The position numbers and the translations under genes were made by a program. Shown in pieces: positions 25,892 through 35,200 of a stretch of DNA of 64,000 nt (within the stretch, counting starts at the first letter, position 1; each line of letters begins with the position of its first letter). A model generated the notes under the pieces. It had not been told where the DNA came from, made no database searches, and saw only the letters and a program-made list of their open reading frames with translations. This stretch comes from Fusobacterium necrophorum subsp. necrophorum. Lineage in GTDB: Bacteria > Fusobacteriota > Fusobacteriia > Fusobacteriales > Fusobacteriaceae. Location of the stretch: positions 310,001-374,000 of the forward strand of contig NZ_CP034842.1 of the NCBI RefSeq assembly GCF_004006635.1, read 5' to 3'.

Positions 25892-26116
25892 ATGAGAATT
25901 TTAGTAAAAAATAAAAAGTGGGAAACATCGTTTCAGACTGTTACTTTAATTTGCGATGTGAAAGCAAAGAATGGAATCTTCCACATTCAATTTCCTTACA
26001 ATGGAAAATACGTACAAATAAAATCCAACAACTTGGATCTAACCTTTCATCATCTGGAAAAAGTTTTTAATCGTTTTGGAACGATTCCGGAAAATCATCA
26101 ATTTTTAGCCTCTTAA
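25892..26116 (+). CDS. Small hypothetical protein, likely S24-repressor target
   Basis: A 74-residue product of unknown family, with AAGGAGG before the ATG. It is basic and aromatic, with probable beta strands (TVTLICDVKAKNGIFHIQFPYNGKYVQIK) and then a helix. No membrane segment. Divergent from the repressor, with a near-consensus promoter among repressor-like repeats and a perfect terminator behind it: a small, strongly expressed, probably damage-inducible gene. Confidence 0.7.
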   Translation: MRILVKNKKWETSFQTVTLICDVKAKNGIFHIQFPYNGKYVQIKSNNLDLTFHHLEKVFNRFGTIPENHQFLAS

Positions 26117-26135
26117 CTTCATAGAAGTTTGTTTG

Positions 26136-26166
26136 AAAATACCCTATCATTTTAGGGTATTTTTCT
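26136..26166 (+). terminator. Terminator after the 25892-26116 gene
   Basis: AAAATACCCTA (26136-26146) and TAGGGTATTTT (26153-26163) form a perfect stem followed by T-rich sequence. Confidence 0.88.
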
Positions 26167-26170
26167 TTTG

Positions 26171-26212
26171 GTAACAAAAGTTACTGTTTTTTTTCTTGTT
26201 TTCTTCTATAAT
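26171..26212 (+). promoter_or_regulatory. Crp/Fnr-type palindrome and promoter of the 26240-28953 operon
   Basis: GTAAC-AAAA-GTTAC (26171-26184) is a perfect inverted repeat of Crp/Fnr-family form. TATAAT lies at 26207-26212 with no good -35. Taking the start of transcription at 26219, the palindrome is centred at -41.5, the standard place for a class II Crp/Fnr activator. As I recall, GTAAC-N4-GTTAC is the motif proposed for HcpR regulators of nitrosative stress in several anaerobes. Confidence 0.6.
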
Positions 26213-26239
26213 AGAGAAAAAAATAAAGGAGTGACATGT

Positions 26240-27439
26240 ATGTATATCAAGGTATCTATGAATATAAAAGAAATTATCACAAAATATCCTGAAACCAAAG
26301 GTGTTTTTGAAAATCAAGGAATTCAAGGTTTGGAAGATGAAAAAGTATTACAAATATTGGAAGCCTATCCTCTATCGGAGATTATGAAATTGAAAAAGAT
26401 AGATACCACTGCTTTTGTGAATTATTTGGAAGAAAGCATCAAGGCAAATCGGGAAACTTCAGATATTACAATGAAAAAAGAAGAAAAAAAAGAAAATGCC
26501 CTATCTTTATTGGGATTGTTACCCTGCCCCGTTCGTATTCCTTTACTGGAAGGATTTCAAAACTTCCTGCAAGCACATCCTGACATAGAAGTCAATTATG
26601 AATTAAAGGCCGCTTCTTCCGGCTTGGCTTGGTTAAAAAAAGATGTCATTGAAGCAAATCACGTCGACCAATTGGCAGACATGTTTCTATCCGCCGGATT
26701 TGATCTATTTTTCGATAACAAGTGGATGGGAAAATGGAAAACAGAGGGTATCTTTGAGGATATGACGGGACTGGCACATTATAATACCGATTTTGAAAAT
26801 GAACACATCTCCTTGAAAGATCCCAAGGGAGATTATTCCATGATTGGAGTTGTTCCGGCTATCTTTTTAGTCAATAAAGCAGCTTTGGGAAGTCGAAAAG
26901 TACCGGAATCTTGGTCGGATATTCTATCAGACGAATTTGAACACTCTATTTCTTTACCTATTGCAGATTTTGATTTATTTAACTCCATCCTGGTACATAT
27001 CTATAAATTATATGGACAGGAAGGGGTTACAAAATTAGGAAAATCTCTATTATCAAATCTACATCCGGCACAAATGGTGGATGCAAAAGAGCCCGCTATT
27101 ACCATTATGCCTTTCTTCTTCTCGAAGATGATTAAAGAAAATGGTCCTATGCAAGTAGTTTGGCCAAAAGAAGGGGCTATCATTTCTCCTATCTTTATGT
27201 TAACAAAGAAAAATAGAAGAGAAGAATTAAAACCTATTGTAGACTTTATGGCGGGAAAAGAAGTGGGGAACATCATTTCTCATCAGGGATTATTCCCGAG
27301 CATTCATCCGGAAGTGGAAAATGTAACAGCGGGAAAACCATTTGTCTGGATTGGTTGGGATTTCATCTATTCTCATGACATGGGACAATTATTGCAAGAC
27401 TGTGAAACTTGGTTTAGGAAAGGGGCGGAACATTTATGA
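26240..27439 (+). CDS. DUF1858-like domain plus substrate-binding-like protein, no signal peptide
   Basis: Two-part protein of 399 residues from ATG 26240 (AAAGGAGTG site). Residues 1-65 (MNIKEIITKYPETKGVFENQG) resemble the DUF1858/ScdA-N helical domain, though without its usual Cys. From about residue 88 it looks like an iron(III)/thiamine-type ABC substrate-binding protein (LLPCPVRIPLLEGFQNFLQAHP, ADMFLSAGFDLFFD, VPAIFLVNKAALGSRKVPESWSDIL). There is no signal peptide or lipobox, so it should stay in the cytoplasm, odd for a binding protein. Its stop overlaps the GTPase start (ATGA). Confidence 0.8.
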   Translation: MYIKVSMNIKEIITKYPETKGVFENQGIQGLEDEKVLQILEAYPLSEIMKLKKIDTTAFVNYLEESIKANRETSDITMKKEEKKENALSLLGLLPCPVRIPLLEGFQNFLQAHPDIEVNYELKAASSGLAWLKKDVIEANHVDQLADMFLSAGFDLFFDNKWMGKWKTEGIFEDMTGLAHYNTDFENEHISLKDPKGDYSMIGVVPAIFLVNKAALGSRKVPESWSDILSDEFEHSISLPIADFDLFNSILVHIYKLYGQEGVTKLGKSLLSNLHPAQMVDAKEPAITIMPFFFSKMIKENGPMQVVWPKEGAIISPIFMLTKKNRREELKPIVDFMAGKEVGNIISHQGLFPSIHPEVENVTAGKPFVWIGWDFIYSHDMGQLLQDCETWFRKGAEHL

Positions 27440-28128
27440 AATTCATTACTATTTCAGGTCCTCCTTCTTCAGGAAAGACCTCTTTAATCTTAAAAACCAT
27501 TGAAAATTTAAAACAAAAAGGAATGAAAGTCGGTGTGGTCAAATTTGACTGCCTTTACACGGAAGATGATATTCTTTACGAAAAAATGGGAGTTCCGGTA
27601 AAAAAAGGTTTGTCCGGTTCTGTATGTCCTGATCACTTCTTTGTCAGTAATATTGAAGAAGTTGTTCAATGGGGAAGAAAACAAGGTTTGGATCTTCTTA
27701 TCACGGAAAGTGCAGGACTATGCAATCGTTGTTCCCCTTATATCAAGGAAATTAAAGCAATCTGCGTGATTGATAATCTAAGTGGAATTAACACTCCTAA
27801 AAAAATTGGTCCTATGATCAAAACAGCGGATATTATTGTCATCACGAAAGGGGATATTGTTTCCCAGGCAGAACGGGAAGTATTTGCAGCGAGAGTCCAA
27901 ATTGTAAATCCAAGAGCTGCCATTTTACACGTCAATGGATTAACAGGACAGGGAAGTTTTGAATTTGCGAACTTGACTATGGAAGGAAATCATGAGATCG
28001 ATACTGTAGTCGAAAAGCAACTGCGTTTTTCCGTTCCATCCGCCGTTTGCTCCTATTGTTTGGGAGAAACCAGAATCGGAACTTCCTATCAAATGGGAAA
28101 CATTCGAAAAATAAATTGGGAGGATTAG
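27436..28128 (+). CDS. HypB/UreG-like P-loop GTPase with extra Cys pairs
   Basis: G3E-type GTPase of 230 residues, related to metallochaperones such as HypB. Walker A is GPPSSGKTS (8-16), the switch/Walker B region ESAGLCNRCSP (91-101), and the base-recognition motif TKGD (137-140). Seven Cys include C64, C96/C99 in CNRC and C205/C208 in CSYC, suggesting metal or iron-sulfur binding. It overlaps the gene before and abuts the ABC ATPase (TAG directly followed by ATG). No hydrogenase or urease genes are nearby, so the target metal centre is unknown. Confidence 0.82.
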   Translation: MKFITISGPPSSGKTSLILKTIENLKQKGMKVGVVKFDCLYTEDDILYEKMGVPVKKGLSGSVCPDHFFVSNIEEVVQWGRKQGLDLLITESAGLCNRCSPYIKEIKAICVIDNLSGINTPKKIGPMIKTADIIVITKGDIVSQAEREVFAARVQIVNPRAAILHVNGLTGQGSFEFANLTMEGNHEIDTVVEKQLRFSVPSAVCSYCLGETRIGTSYQMGNIRKINWED

Positions 28129-28953
28129 ATGGAAGAATTGAACTTAATGAATATCTTAGGAATTCAAGAAGAGAAAATAGAAGAAATTACGATTGTAGCA
28201 GGATATAATAAATTGGGAGAAAAAGAAAACTTTGATTCTCTCTCAATCAAGGCAGGAGAAATTGTCGCCATTGTAGGACCTACCGGATCCGGAAAGAGTC
28301 GATTGCTCGCAGATATTGAATGGGGAGCCCAAGGAGACACTCCCACCAAAAGAAATATCTTAGTCAACGGCAAGCCTATGGATTCTAAAAAACGATTTTC
28401 TCCCAGTCACAAATTGGTCGCTCAGCTATCTCAAAACATGAATTTTGTGATGGATTTATCCGTTCGAGATTTCCTGGATCTACATGCAGAAAGTCGATTG
28501 GTTCCTAGGCGAGAAGAAGTGATTCAAAGAATCTTCAAACAAGCGAATGACTTGGCAGGAGAAAAATTTACACTGGATACTCCCATTACCAGTTTAAGTG
28601 GAGGACAATCTCGAGCCTTGATGATTGCCGATACTGCTATTTTAAGTTCTTCTCCTATTGTCTTGATTGATGAAATTGAAAATGCGGGAATTGACAGAAA
28701 AAAAGCTTTAGACCTGTTGGTTGGAAACAATAAAATCGTGTTAATGGCAACCCACGATCCGATTTTAGCTTTAATGGGAAATCGTCGAATTGTCATCAAA
28801 AATGGAGGAATTGCAAAAATCATGGAATCAAACCCGGAAGAAAAACAAATTTTGGGAAAATTGGAAGAGTTGGACGATATTGTACAATCTATGAGAAATC
28901 AACTTCGATATGGAGAAGTGCTTTCCTGCGATTTTGAAATAAAAAAAATATAA
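28129..28953 (+). CDS. ABC-type ATPase without a permease
   Basis: ATP-binding cassette protein of 274 residues. Walker A GPTGSGKS (50-57), signature LSGGQSRAL, Walker B PIVLIDEIENAG with catalytic Glu, and switch His in MATHDP. There is no membrane domain in the protein or the operon, so it may not be part of a transporter; soluble ABC ATPases also act in iron-sulfur assembly and enzyme activation. Third gene of the operon, ended by a perfect hairpin. Confidence 0.85.
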   Translation: MEELNLMNILGIQEEKIEEITIVAGYNKLGEKENFDSLSIKAGEIVAIVGPTGSGKSRLLADIEWGAQGDTPTKRNILVNGKPMDSKKRFSPSHKLVAQLSQNMNFVMDLSVRDFLDLHAESRLVPRREEVIQRIFKQANDLAGEKFTLDTPITSLSGGQSRALMIADTAILSSSPIVLIDEIENAGIDRKKALDLLVGNNKIVLMATHDPILALMGNRRIVIKNGGIAKIMESNPEEKQILGKLEELDDIVQSMRNQLRYGEVLSCDFEIKKI

Positions 28954-29037
28954 CAAAAGCAAAAATGTGTAAAATTTATGTATTTACAATATTTTATAAA
29001 TTATCTTATTATATTGTTGCTTTCCAGATTTATATGC

Positions 29038-29083
29038 AAGGGGCTATCTCATATTATTTTGAGATAGCCCCTTTAAATTTTTA
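29038..29083 (+). terminator. Terminator of the ABC/GTPase operon; left copy of the repeat flanking the R-M cassette
   Basis: AAGGGGCTATCTCA (29038-29051) and TGAGATAGCCCCTT (29060-29073) form a perfect 14-bp stem followed by T-rich DNA. Bases 29057-29083 recur at 32161-32187 with one mismatch. Confidence 0.88.
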
Positions 29084-29159
29084 AATTCATTCGATACTAT
29101 ACCATAATAAAAGCAATTTAGATATATTTTATCATAAATTTATAATATTGTAATATTCT

Positions 29160-29906
29160 TTATTTTCGAAATACAAATAAATATTCATGTGCAATTAACA
29201 AAAAATTATATTTCACACTGTTAGTTTTCCAATATCCTGTAGCCCTACAGTTATGTTGCTCTTTTATAATAAGTTCTTTCAATTTAAACCCAACTTCTTC
29301 AAAAATCTTCATAACCTCAAAAGACATGGGCATCATATGTCCTTTTTGACGGGTATCTCCCATAAGAATTGCACAAAACTTATCTTTTTTAAGAACACGA
29401 TAACTTTCTCCAGCTACTTTTTTCATCTCTTCCAGAAAGTCCTTTATCTTTAAGTGAGATAAATCTTCTTCTATATCTTCACTATATTGGATAATATTAG
29501 CATAAGGTGGATGAGTACATATCAAATCAACACTTTCATCAGGAATAAAGTCTAATTTTCTCGCATCTCCTTTACGTAAATATACTTTTCCCTTCGCAGT
29601 CTCATATTCAAAAGAGATTTTTTCCTGACAACGCTCCAATGCAAACTCATTAACATCTACTCCAATAACATCTCGATTCAGCAATTTTGCTTCTACTAGA
29701 GTTGTTCCTCCTCCTGCAAATTGATCCAAAACCAAATCCTCTTCTTTGGAATACCGCAATAATATATTTCTTGGAATATAAGGGGACCAATTCCCTCTCC
29801 ACTTAGCATCGTGAGTCGCCCAATCTCCTCGCTTTGGAAAAGACCAATGTGTAGTCATTTCCAATTCAAAATCTTCAGGTTCCCATTTTTTTATTTTCTT
29901 TACCAT
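29160..29906 (-). CDS. DNA modification methyltransferase, second enzyme of the R-M cassette
   Basis: SAM-dependent DNA methyltransferase of 248 residues. The SAM motif VLDQFAGGGTTLVEA (about 58-72) precedes the catalytic motif THPPYANI (about 130-137; the TPPY form is typical of N4/N6-amino methylation). Residues 30-50 (RGDWATHDAKWRGNWSPYIPRNIL) recall motif X of small beta-class enzymes. Its place beside a DpnII-like nuclease and Dam-like methylase recalls DpnA, the second methylase of the pneumococcal DpnII system, but it could have another target. Start ATG with a weak ribosome-binding site. Confidence 0.85.
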   Translation of the reverse strand: MVKKIKKWEPEDFELEMTTHWSFPKRGDWATHDAKWRGNWSPYIPRNILLRYSKEEDLVLDQFAGGGTTLVEAKLLNRDVIGVDVNEFALERCQEKISFEYETAKGKVYLRKGDARKLDFIPDESVDLICTHPPYANIIQYSEDIEEDLSHLKIKDFLEEMKKVAGESYRVLKKDKFCAILMGDTRQKGHMMPMSFEVMKIFEEVGFKLKELIIKEQHNCRATGYWKTNSVKYNFLLIAHEYLFVFRK

Positions 29907-29994
29907 GTTCTAAGTTCCTCTACTTTCAGCTTAAATTGATTTCACAAAACATTTCTTATTAAAAATCCTCACCTTATCTTTTATTCTCATATAT

Positions 29995-30855
29995 TCACAC
30001 TATTATTTTATTGACAATCCCTTCTTCCAAATCTTTAATATTATAAATATGTTGCATGACATCAAAAGTTTCTTCCAAATTATTCCGTGCACTGATCCAT
30101 CCTTTTCCATCAGTAAACCATACAAATGTAACACCTTGTATTGTATCAACTTCTTGTGATATTTGTTTATAACTTCGAGCAGTTTCATTCAATTTTGAAC
30201 CACCACTGGTATAGCAATTCGTTTCAATAAGATATAACTGATTATCGGTCTTAATCACATAGTCAAAACGTTTTTCCATCTTTCCTTGATTAGAAATAGC
30301 AGATAAATCTATATTCCACTTATCTGTAATTTGATGAATGTACATTTCCTTAAAATAAGTTATATCTTTTATGAATCCTGCTTTTTGGATGAAACTTTCT
30401 ACCAAATTTTCCATAAGGTGTCCGCCCCGATTTTTACGACCATTAGAATCTAAACCTGTTTCAACTCCTGTCGCATAATCTACAAGATTTTGAATAATAT
30501 GATGTTCCATTAAATCAAATAACCCAGTTTTACGCATAAAAACCTCACATTGTTCTATAGAAAAATTGGGTTTCTTAAAGTTGTATGTAAACTCTCCATC
30601 TCCATCTATGGCATAAATCTCATTACTTCTTACTGCTAAAAGCAAAGGAATACATTTTAAAACCTCAGGATACTTATTTACAAGTATTTTAAAATCATCC
30701 TCAATATTTTTAGTTCCAATTAAAGAATTCAAAATATTAAGTTCAATTTTAATTGCATTTATATTTCTATATACTTTTTCAAAATCTGTATAATAAGCAT
30801 AATCTGCTATGCTCTTTCGAAAAGCAGATAGCCAAGTATTAAAATCTCTCTTCAC
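29995..30855 (-). CDS. DpnII/MboI-family type II restriction endonuclease (GATC)
   Basis: Predicted endonuclease of 286 residues cutting unmethylated GATC. The opening FNTWLSAFRKSIADYAYYTDFEKVYRNI, then KYPEVLKCIPLLLAVR and LMEHHIIQNLVDYATGVETGLDSNGRKNRGGHLMENLVE match the DpnII family as I know it. The likely catalytic core is KRFDYVIKTDNQLYLIETNCY, a D-x(n)-E-x-N/K pattern. Start is GTG at 30853-30855 behind GGAGG. It lies between the two methylase genes. Confidence 0.88.
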   Translation of the reverse strand: MKRDFNTWLSAFRKSIADYAYYTDFEKVYRNINAIKIELNILNSLIGTKNIEDDFKILVNKYPEVLKCIPLLLAVRSNEIYAIDGDGEFTYNFKKPNFSIEQCEVFMRKTGLFDLMEHHIIQNLVDYATGVETGLDSNGRKNRGGHLMENLVESFIQKAGFIKDITYFKEMYIHQITDKWNIDLSAISNQGKMEKRFDYVIKTDNQLYLIETNCYTSGGSKLNETARSYKQISQEVDTIQGVTFVWFTDGKGWISARNNLEETFDVMQHIYNIKDLEEGIVNKIIV

Positions 30856-30955
30856 AATTTTTTCTCCTCCTTGATTATATTCTTTGTATAGATAAGCCTA
30901 TTCCATTTTAAAATTAGTTTTATTACTATAATTTCTAATAGTTTCATTTTTTATT

Positions 30956-32026
30956 TTAGAAATTGCTAATAAGTAATTCATAAATTTTTCCTCTTGCTTT
31001 ACTATTACAGTTAATCATTCGAGTAGCTTCTACCCTCTTGATATTGTAAGAGGAATATATTTCATCAAAAAAATTATCTTCTTCTTTTGTATTTTTAGGA
31101 TCAGAATTACTAAGAACTATTTTAGCCCCTGTTTGATTCACTTCATCAACAAAGTTCGCAAGCTCCATTTGCTCCTCGTCAAGAAATAAATTTTCACTAT
31201 ATGCTGTAAAATTTGCTGTATTCGTAATAGGTCTATATGGTGGATCAAAATAGACAAAAGTATTTTTGTCTATAAAATGTATAGATTCTTTATAAGTCCC
31301 ACAAACAATAGTAACTTTCTGCAATTTTTTGGATACTGCCCTCAGATTACTTTCATCACAAATCATAGGATTTTTATAGGAGCCCATAGGTACATTAAAC
31401 AAACCTTTCTTATTGACACGATATAAACCATTGAAACAAGTCTTATTCAAAAAAATCATAAGTGCAGCTTTTTCAATATTGATAGTTTTATTTCCCTCCA
31501 CTTTTAGATGATTAAAATGTTCTCTTTTTTCAAAATAATATTTTTTTCGTTCCTCTTTTTCCAGTGGGATATATTCTCCTTGATATTTCAAAAGCAGCTC
31601 AATCAATTTCTCAACCTCATCACGAATCATATGATAAGTATTGATAAGTTCTTTATTTATATCACTAATATACACTTCTTTTAAATTATATTTACTAAGA
31701 ATATCAAATAAAACTGCACCCCCACCCACAAATGGTTCGGCATATTTGGTGATATGACTTTCAGAAAAAGGATAGTATTGTTCAATTTCTCTAAGGAGCT
31801 GAGCCTTCCCTCCTGCCCATTTCAGAAATGATCTTACCGTTTCTCTTTCCTTTTTATTATATCGAAGACTTCTCGCATCCATAGGTTTTTCAGCATCAGC
31901 AGGTATAATCCACATATTCCCAACCATAGTTGCTTCTTTAATTCTCCGTTCCATACAAAGAGTAGCAACTCTTCTTTGAGAAATTCCCCATTTCTCAGCC
32001 GCTTCTTTGGCAGACATAAATTCCAT
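30956..32026 (-). CDS. Dam/DpnM-like adenine methyltransferase with fused N-terminal HTH
   Basis: N6-adenine methyltransferase of 356 residues, D12 (Dam) class: SAM motif FLKWAGGKAQLL, YAEPFVGGGAVLFD and catalytic FVYFDPPYRP. It should methylate GATC and protect against the neighbouring nuclease. About 65 extra N-terminal residues (MSAKEAAEKWGISQRRVATLCMERRIKEATMVGNMWIIP) form an excisionase/MerR-type helix-turn-helix, absent from plain DpnM, perhaps for autoregulation. ATG at 32024-32026 lies six bases after GGAGG. Confidence 0.9.
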   Translation of the reverse strand: MEFMSAKEAAEKWGISQRRVATLCMERRIKEATMVGNMWIIPADAEKPMDARSLRYNKKERETVRSFLKWAGGKAQLLREIEQYYPFSESHITKYAEPFVGGGAVLFDILSKYNLKEVYISDINKELINTYHMIRDEVEKLIELLLKYQGEYIPLEKEERKKYYFEKREHFNHLKVEGNKTINIEKAALMIFLNKTCFNGLYRVNKKGLFNVPMGSYKNPMICDESNLRAVSKKLQKVTIVCGTYKESIHFIDKNTFVYFDPPYRPITNTANFTAYSENLFLDEEQMELANFVDEVNQTGAKIVLSNSDPKNTKEEDNFFDEIYSSYNIKRVEATRMINCNSKARGKIYELLISNF

Positions 32027-32063
32027 AACCAACCTCCTGACTTTTATATTTGTCCGTATAAAT

Positions 32064-32092
32064 ATTATATTCTAAGTCTGGAACAATAGCAA
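32064..32092 (-). promoter_or_regulatory. Promoter of the R-M cassette
   Basis: Minus-strand TTGCTA (32087-32092), 17 bases, TATAAT (32064-32069), 38 bases before the methylase start. Confidence 0.6.
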
Positions 32093-32134
32093 TACTATTT
32101 TTCCTGATATATCGAAATTGTGCAACAAATTAAA

Positions 32135-32187
32135 GAAAGGAGCTATCCCAAAACAATCTATTTCGAGATAGCCCCTTTAAATTTTTA
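32135..32187 (-). terminator. Terminator after the autotransporter; right copy of the R-M flanking repeat
   Basis: Imperfect hairpin (AAAGGAGCTATCCC against GAGATAGCCCCTTT); the mismatches become G-U pairs in a minus-strand transcript. Bases 32161-32187 repeat 29057-29083 with one change, in the same orientation. Confidence 0.7.
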
Positions 32188-32221
32188 TAAAAATTGCACT
32201 TATCAACTATAATAATTCTAC

Positions 32222-35200
32222 TTAAAACTTGTATTGGTATCCCACAGATACTTTGTAATGATTCTTTAATATAGGAGAATTTTTTACATCGAAATCTAGG
32301 GAAATCGTGTTGTTTCCTATCGTATATTCACAACCTAATCCATAATTTATAGTATTTCCGTCTAACTTGATTTCTTCTCTTCCTCTTTCATTCAAAAGTA
32401 CTCTGTATTTTCCTAAAATCTCTTGGGTCACTCCCACTTTCGCATAAGAATTGATTTTTCCAAAAGAAAATTGATTTTGGTATCCCACTCTTGCATAAGC
32501 ACCTGTCGTCCATGATTTAATCGCATCTACCTTGGTCATCAATCCGTTGCTTGCCTTGGAACTTTCCCCCTGTAATCTTCCATAAGTAATCTTTGCACTT
32601 GGTTCCAGATAAAAATGTTCTGCACTGTCCAGAAAGAATTGTCTTCCGAATCGAATCCCCGCTCCCAAATGTTTGGAATTTCTGTCATTCGCTACAGTCT
32701 CCGAAGCCGTATCCAAGACATGATATTTGGATTTTCCTGTCGTATAAGCAACAAAAGCATCTCCGAATCCTAAATATCCACGATAAGATAGGTAGGCTCC
32801 TCCGGTAAATCCTTGGAAGGAACCTTTTCCGGAAGAAGAGGAAATCTTTTTCGTATTATGAAGGTTTCCTGCAAAGAATCCTCCATACAATCCTTCTTCG
32901 GCATTCAAAGCTCGATCCATTCCAACTAAGATCGTATTTGCTTCATTTTTCATACCATAATCTTTTGTTTCAAAAGTATCCGCACTTGTTTTTGCCCAAA
33001 TAGAATGTAATCTTTCTGAAGAATAATCATTGGAATACAGACTATCGAAAATACTATCTTGCAAAGAATGATGCATGATATAATCCGAAACAGTGTTGGA
33101 TATCATTCCTTTGGCGGTAGAGGATAGAGTGGCTTTTCTCGTTCCGGAATCTCCGACAGTAATGGAAATAATATCACTACCTAATCCATTGGATTTTTTC
33201 TTTAAGCTTGCATTATAGAAATATCCCCCCACTTCTACCGGATTTGCCAAGTTCCATTTGAAGTTTTCCGGAGTTTTTGCAATGACCAAATCCACTTCCT
33301 TTCCTCCAGAAGGCATGTCTGCTTCCGCATGGTTATTCAAATGCAAGTTAGCTCCTGTTCCTGTCAAGGTGGAAAGCAATTCCAATCGGTCGGATTCTTC
33401 TTTATCCATATTCGTTCTAAAATAAATATCCGTATTACTAAAGTTAATTGGTTCTGTAAAAATCACCCGATTTCCTTGCTGTAAGATATCCAATTTTTGA
33501 TCCGCTTCTTCTTTTAAGTACAAATGAAGTTGACTTCCTTTTTCAAATATCATATTCGCATTGGAATAATTCTTGACAAACATGTTACTTCCATCTTTCA
33601 AATGCAATTTACTACTTTCTGTATTTCCGGCAATATCAATCATGGAAGCATTTACAAGGGAACCTTTTTCTAAAGTCAGATTGATGCCTCCCTTTCCTTT
33701 GTGATAAATATTTCCATCAATATCAAAAAGTCCGCTTCCTGAAATATTTCCTCCATTGGAATAAATTGCATAACTTCCTCTTAAAGTCGCTTTCTTTACA
33801 TCATTCAGACGAACTTTTGCATTCTTTATCGAAAGAGCTGCCCCTCCTTTAGAATTTTCTAAAAGCAAAGAACTCCCTTTATCCACTGTCAGTAATTCTT
33901 TTTCCTCTGTTCCCTCCAAAGCCAATCCTTGATTTGACATCAAAGAAGAATTTATTAAACTAAGTTTTGCATTCGCGGATAAGATTCCTTTTCCCCCAAG
34001 TGCAGCCAGTTGAGAATTTTCAAATTGACTATCTCCATGATAACTGATTGCATATTCCTCTTGTGTGGTTTCCGCTTTTATTTTTTTATCTTTCACCGTT
34101 TCTCCGGTGGAAGTAGGACCGACAGAAATAAAATCACCGATATTGGTAATTTCAGAAATAAATTTCTTTGGAGTTACTTTTTCCGGCAAGACTCCTTCTA
34201 CAATTCCATGAGCTAGATAATATTCTTTTCCCTCTTCTGTCAATCTTTCATACAAATGATAATCGAAGCCTCCTAACGTTACTTTTCCACCCTGCAAACT
34301 GAATTTCGTTTTAGAGCTTGTTCCCTTATTTGCTTTCACTAACACTATTTTTTCCTGTCCTGTATAAGAACTTTCTCCTTTATTGTCCAAATGAAGAACC
34401 GCTCCTTCTCCTAAAATAGGATAATGAGTCGCAATCAATTGGTCGGAAATTTCCTCTTTCAAATTACTACGAAGATGCATTCGAGAATTGGAGTCAAAGG
34501 TCAAACGACCGGTGAATTCAGATAAATTTCCTTGTTCGTCCTTTTCATCCGTAATTTCTCCATTTTTGACCAAAACATCGTCTTTATATTTTTCTCGAAA
34601 TAAGTATAAATCGCTGTTTTCCTTAAAATGCATATCGGCATCGGAAGTGTGATATAAATCTGTAACCTGCTTTACTTTAATCTCATCTTTTTTATCCTGT
34701 ATTATCTGTGCCCATTTTTCCTTATACATAGGTGGCAATTCTTCCAATTGTTCCGGAGTAATATTTTCCATTTCTTCTAATTGTTCTTGAAGCTCTTCTA
34801 TTCGCTCTTTTAATTTCTTATCCATTTCTCTTTTCGAAAAACCAAGATAAGTTTTCGTATTTCCTTCCAAAGTAAATTTATACAAACCCCCACGGATAGC
34901 TTCATCTTTTATCTTATCAAGTGCAACATACCCTTTAAACAAATCTCTGGCAGAATCTTTAATAATTCCAACATCTATTTTAGAACCAGAAAGAAAGCTC
35001 AAATCTGTGAAAAAAATATTTTTATCTACCAGATGACCATAGGCAACAGCTCCCCTTAAAATAGAATCTCCTTTGATATTAAATACCGCATTTCCCATCA
35101 ATTGACTGTGAGCAAAAGCGAACGGAGAAGACTTATGTTTGTCTGTAGGTAACAAATTTACTTTTCCTCCCTGAAACTTTACATTAGCTCCCTCTATTTC

